From NCBI RefSeq assembly GCF_036898095.1, contig NC_090729.1, forward strand, positions 74,742,416 through 74,806,415: a stretch of DNA of 64,000 bases, in the 5' to 3' direction. Position 1 is the stretch's first letter. Every line of letters begins with the position of its first letter. Of this stretch, positions 21,445 to 31,449 are shown piece by piece. A model generated the notes under the pieces. That model searched no databases and had not been told where the DNA came from. It saw nothing but the letters and a program-made list of their open reading frames with translations. The DNA is from Palaemon carinicauda. Lineage: Eukaryota; Arthropoda; Malacostraca; Decapoda; Palaemonidae. The translations under genes were made by a program, and so were the position numbers.

Positions 21445-23035
21445 GTGGGAGAAGGGAAATATGCAGAGGGGTTCAGGATCCCAAAGGCGAACCCATATTC
21501 CAGTGACTCCTCCCAGGGATCCTTCAATCCCTTTCCCTTTAGGGGGTTAAGTTTGACTGCATCTGTTAGCCAACAGCCCTGGTTCAGTGCCCTGTTTAGA
21601 GCCGTAACTCAGACTTTCAAGCCTGTCCTCTCTGATCTAGGACACGGAACCAAGGCTTCTTACCCCGTTGAAGAGGAAAAAAGGAGTTCTGGACGCGGTC
21701 ACTTCCTCGAGGGCAAAACTGACTCCGCGCAGACCTTCAAGGCAAGTTCCTCCTATTCCTTGGACTAACTCTCCTTCCCTTTCAGACGAAGATCTCCCGT
21801 CACCAAGGGAATCACGCGAAGAGAGATTTTCCCCCCATCGCACCAATGGAGGAAACATCTCTTCACACCAAGAGTTCCACACAGTCCGGGAATAAGGGGA
21901 CATGACACCCTCATCAATGTTGGAGTCTTATATCCTTCCCCGGAAGGAATCCAAAGACTCCAAAACATTGCCTAAGTCCTCCACTTGGGCTAAGATGGAG
22001 CCAGCTAGCCACTCAGGGAATGTCCGTGACTCTCCCCAAGAAGAGCCTTGGGGATAGAAGGAGACTTCGCTGCAAGTCTTACAACAGGAGGAGACCAGTA
22101 GGAGGCAGAACATGTGTTTTGGCAGGTTCTGACTCTAATGAGGGCTCTCGACGGGTTTTCCGACCCAGAGATCCCCCCTCGAGAGGAAAAGGACACGGTC
22201 CTAAACCGCGTCTTTGGTACTCGAAAACCCTCTTGAGACCAGTGCAGCCCTGTCCTGGTCTCAAGGGTTAAAGAGCACCAGAGACAAGATCGCCCAGCAG
22301 CTCTCCGAGATGTCCTCTTCCAACCGTTCCGGTACCACCAAGCTCCTCCCACCTCCTCGCGTACAGCAGAGGAGGTACTTTGAGGTTCTGGAGGAGCCTT
22401 GTTTAGCTCTTACACTTCACCACTAGCTGGAAGAGCTAACCCTTGCAAGGGAATCCCTCTTAAGACACTTTCCAACCGGCAAGTCTCGTTCTCGGCAGCC
22501 GAGATCCTCAACCAAGAGGTGTGCTATGCAAGCTACTTTGTGGCTTGATATCTGGTTGGGGATTTTAGGTATCCGGATACGTTCTGAGGATTTCTCCAAG
22601 GAACGTACCAGGAAAGCTATGTAAACCTTCCTCCTCTGAGGTACTCGCACGATCGAGTTTCTGGCCCACCAAGTCTCGAACTTTTGGGCAAATACCATCC
22701 TGAAGCGTCAGAATGCAGTAGCTGAGAAATTCCACCAGAAAGTCCCTAGCGCTGAGATCAATAGGCTCAGACATTCCTCCATAGAGGGGTCTGTTCTGTT
22801 CGAGCTTAAGGATGTGGAACATGCTGCTGAGAGCTGGAGGAAGTCACATCAAGACTTCCTCCTCCATAGGGCTTTAACATCTAAGCCTTATAAGCCTTCA
22901 GCACCACAGCAGTCCCGTCCAGCCAAGACCACTACGAAGACAACTGCAGCGAAGACAATGGTGTCTAAGCCCTTCCTGTCAAAGACAGGAAAGGCAAAAA
23001 GTCCTAAAGGGAGCAGCCGAGGGCGCAAACGCTAG
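21445..23035 (+). pseudogene. DIRS A2 Gag, C-terminal part
   Basis: Recognisable stretches: FNPFPFRGLSLTASVSQQPW (about 21520), a polar segment (about 21700-22050), and at 22814-23035 HAAESWRKSHQDFLLHRALT followed by a Lys/Ser/Pro-rich basic tail (SKTGKAKSPKGSSRGRKR) that ends at a stop just before RT. Frames change several times. The basic tail fits nucleic-acid binding by Gag. Copy A4 carries a degenerate version around 46500-47070. Confidence 0.6.
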
Positions 23036-23039
23036 GATA

Positions 23040-23990
23040 GGCAGTCCCCTTGCATTTCCACCAGTGGGGCGATGCCTACAAAGTTGCGCAAACAAGTGGA
23101 AGCAACTCGGGGCCGATTCCTGGACAATCTCCCTGATCAGTCTAGGACATTGTGTCCTGTTTATAACATCTCTACCTCCCCTGACTACAAATCCAGTATC
23201 ATTGAACTCCCTTGCCATGGGATCGGCAAGGGGGCAAGCCCTTCGGGCAGAAGTCCAGACCCTGTTGAAGAGGGGTGCTATCCAAGAGGTCCTTGACAGA
23301 TCCCCAGGCTTCTTCAGTCGACTTTCTTGTAAAGAAGGCGTCTGGAGGCTGGAGACCAGTCATCGACCTCTCAGCTCTGAACAAGTTTGTCAAACAAACT
23401 CCGTTCAGCAAGGAGACGGTAGACACGGTCAGACTAACAGTAAGACCGCAAGACTTTATGTGCACACTGGACCTAAAGGACGCGTACTTCCAGATCCCAG
23501 TCCATCCATCTTCAAGGAAGTACTTAAGATTCAGCCTGGACAACAGAAAATACCAGTTCAAGGTGCTGTGCTTCGGTCTTTCCACAGCACCACAAATCTT
23601 CACCAGAGTGTTCACCCTGATATCTTCGTGGGCACACAGGATTGGCATCCGTCTCTTCCGTTATCTGGACGACTGGCTAATCCTAGCAGACTCAATGTCA
23701 ACCCTTCTTCAACACCGAGACAAACTTCTGAGACTTTGCCAAGATCTGGGGATCATGGTAGATCTTGAAAAGTCCTCCCTGCTTCCCTGGGGATCATGGT
23801 AGATCTTGAAAAGTCCTCCCTGCTTCCCACTCAAAGACTGGTATACTTAGGCATGATTATAGACACCACTCCCCACAAAGCCTTCCCATCAGATGACAGG
23901 ATAGAAAGGCTGAGGAAGGTCGCAAGACCTTTTCTCAGACGAGAAGAACTTCCAGCCCAATCATGGCTACGTCTTCTCGGTCACCTTTCA
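23040..23990 (+). pseudogene. Reverse transcriptase of DIRS A2
   Basis: Key blocks: ASGGWRPVIDLSALNKFVKQ (about 23340), CTLDLKDAYFQIPVHPSSRK (about 23460), KVLCFGLSTAPQIFTRVF (about 23560) and RLFRYLDDWLILAD (YxDD, about 23650). The frame is broken by an exact 41-bp tandem duplication (23751-23791 repeated at 23792-23832, starting 'gatcatggtagatcttg'), after which the frame at 23796-24290 continues with QRLVYLGMIIDTTPHKAFPS and SWLRLLGHLSSLAHLVPNGR. Related closely to family C RT. Confidence 0.9.
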
Positions 23991-23999
23991 TCGCTGGCC

Positions 24000-24555
24000 C
24001 ATCTAGTTCCCAATGGTCGCCTCAGGATGAGATCCCTCCAGTGGCGACTCAAGTCCCGGTGGAATTATGGTCACGACTCCCCGGACATCCAGATCCCCAT
24101 GGGACCTGCGGAACTGACGAGCCTCCAGTGGTGGGTGGCAGACGAGAACCTACGAAAGGGAGTGGATCTTTTTGTCCTCCCCCCGGATTTGGTGCTGTTT
24201 TCAGACGCTTCAAAAAAGTGTGGGGGTCCCACGTGCTGCACCACACGACCTCAGGCCTCTGGTCAGAGTCAGAAAAGTACCTCCACATAAATCTCCTAGA
24301 GATGAAGGCTGTCTTTCTAGCCCTTCAACAGTTCCAACAGTACCTGGCAAGTCACTCTGTGGTGGTGATGAGCGACAACACCACAGTAGTGGCCTACATC
24401 AACAAGCAAGGAGGTACTTTTTTGCAGCAACACACCTATTTAGCAGTAGAGATACTGAGAGGGGCCGAAATCCACTCGATACCACTATCGGCACGCTTCA
24501 TTCCGGGCAAAAGGAATGTATTCGCCGACAACCTGATCAGAGCAACCTAGATAGT
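24000..24555 (+). pseudogene. RNase H domain of DIRS A2
   Basis: First Asp block PDLVLFSDASKK (about 24180), a frameshift, then SEKYLHINLLEMKAVFLALQ (catalytic Glu, about 24270), VVVMSDNTTVVAYINKQGG (Asp, about 24360) and ARFIPGKRNVFADNLI (last Asp, about 24490). All four acidic positions of RNase H can be read across two frames. Confidence 0.87.
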
Positions 24556-24569
24556 GAGTACTGAGTGGT

Positions 24570-24945
24570 CTTTGGATCATCTAGTAGCCAACAAAGTCCT
24601 GACTTTGTGGGGTTCTCCGACTGTGGACCTCTTCGCAACGGCCCTGAACTTCAGGTTCCCGCTGTACTGTTCCCCAGTCCCAAACCCCAAGGCTCTCTGG
24701 CAAGATGCTTTCCAACAACGTTAGGACAACATCGACGTTTACGCCTATCCCCCGTTTTGTCTGATGAGGAGGGTACTCAACAAGACCAGAACATCGGTCA
24801 ATCTTCCAATGACCCTCATAGCTCAGCTATGGCATCACGCAGAATGGTTCCCGGACCTTCTGCAACTCCTAACAGAGCTTCCAAGAGAACTCCCTCCACG
24901 ACACAATCTACTCAAACAACCACATGCCAACATCTTCCACAAAAC
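24570..24945 (+). pseudogene. Methyltransferase-like domain of DIRS A2
   Basis: Reads TVDLFATALNFRFPLYCSPV near 24620, a stop at about 24722, DNIDVYAYPPFCLMRRVLNK near 24727-24786, and MTLIAQLWHHAEWFPDL near 24810-24860. Motif order D-L-F-A-T ... Y-A-Y-P-P-F ... T-L-I-A. Assigned by position and pattern. Confidence 0.6.
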
Positions 24946-24949
24946 TGTA

Positions 24950-26000
24950 GCTTCACTACGACTTCACGCCTGGAGACTATCCAGCATCTCCTTTCTGAGA
25001 GAGGATTTTCGCAACAAGTTGCGATCAGGATGTCTGGACATCTGCGGAAGTCTTTGGCAGCAGTCTACCAGGCAAAGTGGAAAGTCCTCTGTGGTTGGTG
25101 TCGTGGAAGGGGTATCTCTCCACTCGATGCCACTATTCCAGCAATAGTGGAGTTCCTCGTGTATTTGCGTGAAGAAATGCGCCTATCAGTCTCGGCACTA
25201 AAAGGCTATTGCTCAGCCTTATGACTCGCCTTCAGAGTCACCTTCAGACTGAAAGGAATGGTCATTTCTTCATCGCTGGATCTCTCCTTACTCATACGAA
25301 GTTATGAACTTACCTGCCCCCAGTCAGAAGTGAGACCTCCCCCATGGAACGTGGTTCGAGTTCTCAGGTCTCTTAAGAGAACTTCCTATGAACCATTACG
25401 CCAGGCATCAGATCGCCACCTGACTTGGAAGACTGTGTTCCTGCTAGCTTTGGCCTCGGCCAAGCGAGTCGGCGAACTTCATGGTCTCTCGTATGACATC
25501 GCCCATTCAAGGGGATGGGGAGAGGTAATGTTCAGCTTCGTCCCTGAGTTTATTGCTAAGACTCAGAAGTCAGGAGTAGCGCATCCTCGATTCGACTCCT
25601 TCCGGATTTCTAGTCTCCGTACTGTAACAGATGATCCAGACCATTTCTTACTATGCCCAGAGGAGCATGAGGCTGTACCTCAAGAAAACATCCGCAGCCC
25701 GTCCTCGTGTGCCAGCACTATTTGTCAGCACAGGAAGGACTAAGAGAAGGGTCACCAAGAGCACCATCTCTGTATGGATTCGCAGGGTCATTGACCTTGC
25801 ACTGAATCCAGACCCTCCTCTGTCACGTCGCTCCAGAGCACATGATGTCAGGGGCATAGCTACATCCCTGGCCTTAAAAATAAATTTTTCAGTGACGCAG
25901 GTTCTTCAAGCTGGGGTGTGGAAACGACAGAACACGTTCACGTCCCACTAACTGCAAGACGTGATCCACAGGAGACTTGATACTTTTTTTATCGGTCCTG
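24950..26000 (+). pseudogene. Tyrosine recombinase of DIRS A2 with stop at the catalytic Tyr
   Basis: Core-binding part: SLAAVYQAKWKVLCGWCRGR (about 25050). Catalytic part at 25258-25743: LALASAKRVGELHGLSYDI (first Arg, about 25455). The next frame at 25631-25951 has RAHDVRGIATSLAL (His-x-x-Arg, about 25835) and NTFTSH followed by TAA at 25949-25951. In the homologous enzymes this codon is the nucleophilic Tyr (HYL), so a single change removed the residue that attacks DNA. Frameshifts near 25210 and 25690 also occur. Confidence 0.9.
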
Positions 26001-26514
26001 TAGTGGCTGCACAACAGCTGGTTTAAAACCTCAAGCTCCTTATTGGACAAGTAGCTGAAGGCTGAGGCCATTGTTACCCGGTTTTAGTCTGCATGAATGA
26101 AAAGGTTTGACTGGCCCTTATTCTTTTCTTCATCATCCCCTCTCTTGGGGAAAGCAGCATCCTGGGTTCTCTGCATAGCTGACCTCAAACCACTGCAGGT
26201 AAACCATGCTCCCTTGTGTTCCTAGTATTAAGACTAATACTATTACGTCCCCATACCCTGTCGAGGTGGTATCTGGAAAGTCCTCGTGTACAAGTTTCCA
26301 TCTAAAGAACTTCGTAACAACTTTCTAGGACGAGTCACACTTCTACATACCTTCACACACAGCTTGCGTAGGCCACAGACCTTGTGTAGCAAGATTTTAG
26401 CGAGGTGCAGGGGCTCCTAATTTCTTGAGTGCTAACACACTCAGATAAGGAGCCCCCGGGCAAAGCCAAAAAGCCAGACTGGCTGGGACGTCCACCCTAC
26501 TTAATGGGTGAGTC
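26001..26514 (+). other. DIRS A2 3' untranslated region
   Basis: No gene. Sequence such as 'ccccataccctgtcgaggtgg' and 'gcacagaccttgtgtag' recurs in copy A4 at 50330-50470 in the same position between recombinase and internal complementary region, so it belongs to the element. Confidence 0.7.
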
Positions 26515-26584
26515 ACTCCTATTAAATAGCGTGGTTTGTATTCCAGTTACGGAACAAATGACAAATTCGTAGATAATTTGTATT
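26515..26584. repeat. Internal complementary region of DIRS A2 (left part)
   Basis: Reverse complement of the left end (ATAGCGTGGTTTGTATTCC...GGAACAAAT) joined to reverse complement of the right end (GACAAATTCGTAGATAATTT...). The continuation CCTAACTATACAAACC is at 33255, after element III. A donor-like GTGAGT lies just upstream at 26509-26514. Confidence 0.87.
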
Positions 26585-26760
26585 TTTTAAATATAAAACT
26601 TACCCGCTGATTATATGAGAGCTGCTGAAGTCTCCTGAAGCCGTGGCATAAATTCAAAATCTCGCACTATCGTAGATATGGCAGGTGTACAACCACGCCC
26701 TAGCAGTACCACAGGTGGAACTACACCCAGCCACTTCAGTTGTTCTTCTGCCGCCATAGC
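26585..26760 (+). repeat. Left inverted terminal repeat of DIRS element III
   Basis: Starts 'TTTAAATATAAAACTTACCC', contains 'gtggaactacacccagccac', and pairs with 33080-33254. The first 40 bp recur inverted at 32920-32960. Confidence 0.88.
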
Positions 26761-26958
26761 TGGCTGTCATATTGAAGTTCGCTCTCGGTGTCTTACTCTG
26801 TTGGGAAGTTGTTTGGTGATGTACAACGTTTTCTTTGAGTTTGAACTATCGTTAACCATTTTCTCTTTCATTTAATCTTGAAATCCTTTTGTTTGTGGTT
26901 ATATTTATTAATATTTCCTTTGTTTTCTGGTTGTCGGTCTTGCTCTTAACCATTCAAA

Positions 26959-28104
26959 ATGGCCAAGCCCTCCCCTACTATTCGTAAGTGTGTTAGTGAA
27001 GGGTGTCGTACTCGTCTCCCTAAAGGGTCTGTTGATCCACACGATTTTTGTGTTAAATATGGGGGAAAATCTTGTTCCTTTGATAATAGATGTAATGAAT
27101 GTTTTTCATTAACGGATGATGAATGGGTAACATACGAGCGTTATGTTAGGAGACTTGAGAGGGATAGAGTTAAGCGTAGTTCTTCACGATCTGTTGAGGT
27201 AGCCTTACCTAATGTTAATATTCCTAATCCTATTCCTTCCACCGTAGTGGTAGATCAGGAACCATCTATGAAAGACATATTTACCGTGATTCTGGCTCTC
27301 GGTGAAAAAGTTGAGTCATTATCGGCTGATAGAAATAAAAAATTTTCTGAATTAAATGTGCTGAAAAATTGTGAAACTGTCGGAACTGTGGAAAGCGTTT
27401 CTAATGTGTTCAGTGTTGTGGAGGGCGTGTCTGCACGATCTTGTCGTTCACCTAGCCTAAGACCTCTTTCGAGCTCTCGAACCCATGGGAGAAGTAAAGT
27501 CGATCGGCTAAAGGGAACGAGAAGCGTCATCAATCGTGCAGACGTTCCCTCGAACGTTCCTGTTGCCGTATCACAGGTCGTTCACCCTCATCGTAGGAAA
27601 GGTGAGGTTGGTACGTTATCCCCGTCCTCCGATGAAGGTTCGGGTAGTGAGATGAGGCGGCGAGCGTCTAGACCGCTTAAGAGATCGCATGAGGTTGCTC
27701 AACGTCCGGAATCGCCTGCACGTCCAGGCTGTATTATGTGGGATTCCCCTGAGCGTTTCCATTCTCCCGTCACTTGTACTCCTGCGAAGCGTCCAGATCA
27801 CGGTATTCGAGTAGAAAAAATACTTTCCGACTCTGAATTTGTTTCTATGGCCGATATTACGATTCATGCGCCACCTCTCCCCTTAGACTGGCTTTTGTCA
27901 CCCGAAAAGCGTGGTGATGATGATTCTGTTTTTCCGTCAAGGAAGGAGTCGAATGTTTTAACTGAAGATCCTAAGTTGTCTATGCTTTTATCTATGAAAA
28001 AAACAGCTCTCGTCGTTCATGGATTCTTATCAACCGGGTGTTGGCAGTACGATTGGGCGTCAGACGTAAGACCAGTTGTCGCACAGGCGGCCGGCGGTCT
28101 ATAG
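26959..28104 (+). CDS. DIRS element III Gag, N-terminal part (381 codons)
   Basis: Long intact frame starting at a Met placed 15 bp after an in-frame stop region (AAAATGGCC context, favourable for initiation). Residues 12-60 form a Cys-rich module: CVSEGC, DPHDFCVKYGGKSC and NRCNEC, likely zinc-binding. EWVTYERYVRRLERDRVKRS follows, predicted helical, and then a Ser/Arg/Pro-rich linker. Residues 95-125 (SMKDIFTVILALGEKVESLS) could be a short coiled coil. The frame ends at 28104; homologous Gag text continues in overlapping frame 28076-28696, so a frameshift lies near 28080-28100. Role inferred as structural particle protein. Confidence 0.8.
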   Translation: MAKPSPTIRKCVSEGCRTRLPKGSVDPHDFCVKYGGKSCSFDNRCNECFSLTDDEWVTYERYVRRLERDRVKRSSSRSVEVALPNVNIPNPIPSTVVVDQEPSMKDIFTVILALGEKVESLSADRNKKFSELNVLKNCETVGTVESVSNVFSVVEGVSARSCRSPSLRPLSSSRTHGRSKVDRLKGTRSVINRADVPSNVPVAVSQVVHPHRRKGEVGTLSPSSDEGSGSEMRRRASRPLKRSHEVAQRPESPARPGCIMWDSPERFHSPVTCTPAKRPDHGIRVEKILSDSEFVSMADITIHAPPLPLDWLLSPEKRGDDDSVFPSRKESNVLTEDPKLSMLLSMKKTALVVHGFLSTGCWQYDWASDVRPVVAQAAGGL

Positions 28105-29721
28105 CGCTGACAAGTTATCACACAGGCGGTCTCCCATTCGTAGTGCTCGACACCAGGTTGATATAGATGAGTCACGTCAGAGAGTTCTTGCTAATCAAAT
28201 TTCGACTTCCGTACGTGAGAAAGAACACCGGTGTCGACAATTGGACGCAATGCGTCACCACGAAGATTCTCTGCAGCCAACTTTTGACACTGTGAAGCGG
28301 CAGCGTCAACAACATTTGGACGCTAGGCGTCCACGAGACGACCATCAACAGTTATCATTTGACGGCAGAGATCGTCCGCGTCAACAGCTAGCGGACGCTA
28401 CGCGTCCTTGCGTCGTCTCTCGGCAGTTGACGTCTGATTCCAAATGTCGGTCAGTACAACAGCTACCAGATTCTAAGCCTTCTCGGGACGACACACAACA
28501 GTTGGCTTTTGACGGCGAGCGTCGACCCATCCAGGTCTCTTATCAGTCAACTTTGACCTCCCTCTTCAGTTGGATGAAGTTATTGACTCTGACAGGCGGT
28601 CTCATTCAGACGTTAATCCTTCAGTTCAGGCTGCAGCAGTTGCTGCACTGCCAGAAGACGAACTTAAAGAGAAGTCTGACGTGGATGAGCCTTTAGAGGA
28701 GGTTTCTGAAAATGAAGAGAAACATTATTAACATGCTGTTGATCTTCAGAAATTTATGTTGATTCTTACAGAAGTTTTTCCTGATCATTTTACCCCTGTG
28801 GCCCCTCGTTCTCCCACATCGGAGTTTATCTTAGGTAAAACAACCAAAGTGCCGGTTTATATCAAGATGGTCCTTTCACTGTCTTCTAAATGGGCCTTGA
28901 AGTTAATGGGTTCCTGGATGGACTCTAAGAGAACTCTTGGCAAATCGGCCTTTGCTTTTCCTCCCACAAGATTAGCCTCTAAATCTAGTGTGTGGTACGA
29001 GACTGGTGAAGTGCTGGGCTTGGGATTTCCCTCCTCTGCTCTGGGGGATTTCTCAAGTTTGGTAGATTCGTCTCGTCATCTAGCCTTAAGGAAAACAAAG
29101 GTTTGGTGGTCAATGACGGAGTTCGATCATTTACTTAAGGGTCTGTTCAGGGCCTTTGAAGTACTTAATTTCCTAGACTGGTCTTTGGGAGCTTTGAGTA
29201 AGAGGGTCTCAGATATGAAGGACACAGACACTAGTGGCCTTGTTCATTTGATGTCCTGCTTGGACAAAGGTGTGAGGGATGGCTCGAATGAGTTAGCTGC
29301 CTTGTTCACAGCTGGAATCCTCAAGAAAAGGGCCACGATGTGTTCTTTTCTCTCAGCAGGAGTTTCTCCCTACCAGAAAACGGAGCTACTATTTGCTCCT
29401 TTGTCTACCACCTTATTTCCACAAGAGTTGGTGGGGGAAGTTGGCACTGCTCTCACTCAGAAGGCCACGCATGATTTGGTGACCAATACGGCGAGGAAAG
29501 TTTTGCCTTCAACTTTTGCTTCGCGTAAACCTAAGGAAGTCTCTACTGGTGTTCGACCTTCTCAGCCCTTTCGTGGGAAACCTTTCGGAAGGGGCTCTTT
29601 CAAACCGGACGGAAGGAAACCTAGGAGCAGAGGAAACAAAACTGGCCGAGTTAGAGTCAGACTGCTCTATCCTTCAGACAGCAGTGGGTGCCAGGTTGAT
29701 TCACTTCTGGAAGACCTGTGA
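28076..29721 (+). pseudogene. DIRS element III Gag, linker and C-terminal core
   Basis: The frame at 28076-28696 is a charged linker with repeated D-A-x-R motifs (QLDAMRHHED, HLDARRPRDD, LADATRP). A second frame at 28756-29721 holds the conserved core: FPDHFTPVAPRSPTSEF, RLASKSSVWYETGEVLGLGF, FDHLLKGLFRAFEVLNFLDW and KRATMCSFLSAG, then a basic tail (FRGKPFGRGSFKPDGRKPRS). The same core is in element I at 7150-8100. Frames are separated by a TAA near 28730 and shifts. Confidence 0.8.
28240..28530 (+). repeat. Dispersed GACGC-N3-GCGTC palindromes in element III Gag
   Basis: Palindromes GACGC-AAT-GCGTC (about 28244), GACGC-TAG-GCGTC (about 28319) and GACGC-TAC-GCGTC (about 28395), plus weaker forms (GACGGCGAGCGTCG near 28513), spaced about 75 bp or multiples of it. 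The loops differ while the arms stay identical. The same arms occur in the denser array of element I. Confidence 0.75.
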
Positions 29722-30480
29722 GAGGAATGGAGCGGATCCCTGGTCCGTCCAAGTGTTAAAGGAGGGTTACAAGATCCCCTTCCTAGCCATTCCTCCTTTA
29801 GTCTCATCCAGTGGATCTTTCGCCCAAATACAGAGGGTCCGAAGAAGCAAGCCATGCGTCTCCAGATGCTTCTTTTACTAGAAAAGCAAGTAATAGAGGA
29901 AGTCCAGGATGTAACATCTCCGGGGTTTTACAACCGCCTTTTCTTAGTTCCCAAGACTTCCGGGGAGTGGAGGCCGGTTTTGGACGCAAGTGTTCTGAAT
30001 GGCTACGTCCAGAATTCGACGTTTACGATGGAAACTCAGAAGACGGTTCTGGCGGCGGTGAGGAAAGACGATTGGATGGTCTCAATAGACCTCCCAAGAC
30101 GCCTATTTCCATATTCCAATTCATCCCAGCTGCAGACGTTATCTAAGATTCATGGACGGAAACAAGGTCTTCCAATTCAGGGCTCTTTGTTTCGGACTAT
30201 GCACGGCTCCTCTATTATTTACCAAGATCATGCTGAATGTAGCGAGCATGCTGCATTCGAGGGGAATCAGGGTCTCTCTGTACCTGGACGATTGGCTGAT
30301 AAGAGCCTCCTCAGCCGATTGCTGTTTGAAGGACCTGAAAATAACTCTGGACTTAACCAAGGAACTGGGCCTCCTGGTGAGCTCGAAATAATAGAGTCGG
30401 ATTTTTCAGGCTTTTCCGTCGCCAGTAAGAATAAAGTCAGCTCTCCAAAAAGTCCAAACTTTCCTGAAGAAGGAACTCTG
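29700..30480 (+). pseudogene. Reverse transcriptase of DIRS element III
   Basis: The frame at 29854 onward has GFYNRLFLVPKTSGEWRPVL and DDWMVSIDLP (first Asp block). After a frameshift near 30090-30150 the frame at 30152-30391 has FRALCFGLCTAPLLFTKIM and LYLDDWLIRAS (YxDD, about 30285). An unrelated longer frame overlaps this region and should be ignored. Highly similar to RT of element I. Confidence 0.88.
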
Positions 30481-30496
30481 TTCCGTAAGAGATTGG

Positions 30497-31075
30497 ATGA
30501 GCCTTCTGAGCACTCTCTCATCAGTAGAGAAGTTTGTAACTCTGGGGAGGTTGCATTTGCATCCCCTTCAGTTTCATCTCAATCGCCATTGGAAAAAATT
30601 GGACAGCTTAGACAGGGATTGCATTCCCATCACGACCTCCATCAAGTCTCATCTTCAATGGTGGGACAACGAGCACAGACTGAAGGAAGGGTTGTCGTTA
30701 TATCAGAAGAGCCCAGACCTCGTGTTATGTTCCGACGCCTCAAACTCGGGGTGGGGAGCTACTTTGGGGAAGGAGGAGCTTTCGGGGGCTTGGACAGTGG
30801 AGCAAACAACTCTCCACATCTACCAAAAGGAGCTTTTGGCAATTCATCTGGCCCTCTAAGGCTTCGAGAAGCAAATTAGAGGCAAGGTAGTATAAATCAA
30901 TGCGGACAGCACTACAGCTCTTGCTTATATTACAAAACAAGGCGGGACCCACTCTTGGACTTTGTACACCTCTTCTCATTTGTGCAGAGGAAAGGAAAGT
31001 GACACTTTTGACTCGGTTTATTCAAGGAGTCAACAATGTGAGTGCAGACAGACTCAGCAGGAGGGGTCAAGTTCT
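30497..31075 (+). pseudogene. RNase H domain of DIRS element III
   Basis: The frame at 30497-30859 contains the RT connection (LHLHPLQFHLNRHWKKLDSL), SPDLVLCSDASNSGWGATLG (first Asp, about 30710) and HIYQKELLAIHLAL (catalytic Glu, about 30830). It continues after a stop with INADSTALAYITKQGGT (about 30900-30945) and FIQGVNNVSADRLSRRG (last Asp, about 31020-31070). Confidence 0.85.
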
Positions 31076-31079
31076 CCCC

Positions 31080-31445
31080 AAAGAATGGATTTTACACCGA
31101 GACGTCTGCAAAAGTCTGTGGCGTTTATGGGGTCGTCCTCTCATGGATCTCTTTGCAACCGCAAAGACGAAGAGACACGAGTGTTACTGCTCTCCGGTAC
31201 CAGATCCCGAAGCCATTCACATAGACGCCTTTCTGATGAACTGGTCTTACATGGAGGTTTATGCTTTCCCCCCATTCAAGATCCTTTACCAAGTGATACA
31301 GAAGTTCGTATCCCACGAAGAAACCAGGGTGACTCTAATAGCCCCGTTCTGGCCGTCAAGAAGCAGGTTTCCAGAGGTACTGGAATGGATGGTAGATTTC
31401 CCGAAAAGCCTTCCCTTAAGACCAGATCTTCTCAGACAACCTCAC
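31080..31445 (+). pseudogene. Methyltransferase-like domain of DIRS element III
   Basis: Reads from the frame at 30900-31631: PLMDLFATAKTKRHECYCSP (about 31138), EAIHIDAFLMNWSYMEVYAF followed by PPFKILYQVIQKF, and VTLIAPFWPSRSRFPEVLEW. This is the most complete copy of the domain in the window, with no stop codon. Its likeness to Dam-type adenine methyltransferases (D-L-F-A start, A/N-PP-F/Y block) is inferred from pattern and from known DIRS1 organisation. Confidence 0.62.
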
Positions 31446-31449
31446 TTGG

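Noticed and set aside
30962..31130. First 60 or so residues of the 441-codon frame as a separate protein start
   Set aside because: This part overlaps RNase H and methyltransferase-like sequence in other frames. The recognisable recombinase begins about 31450.
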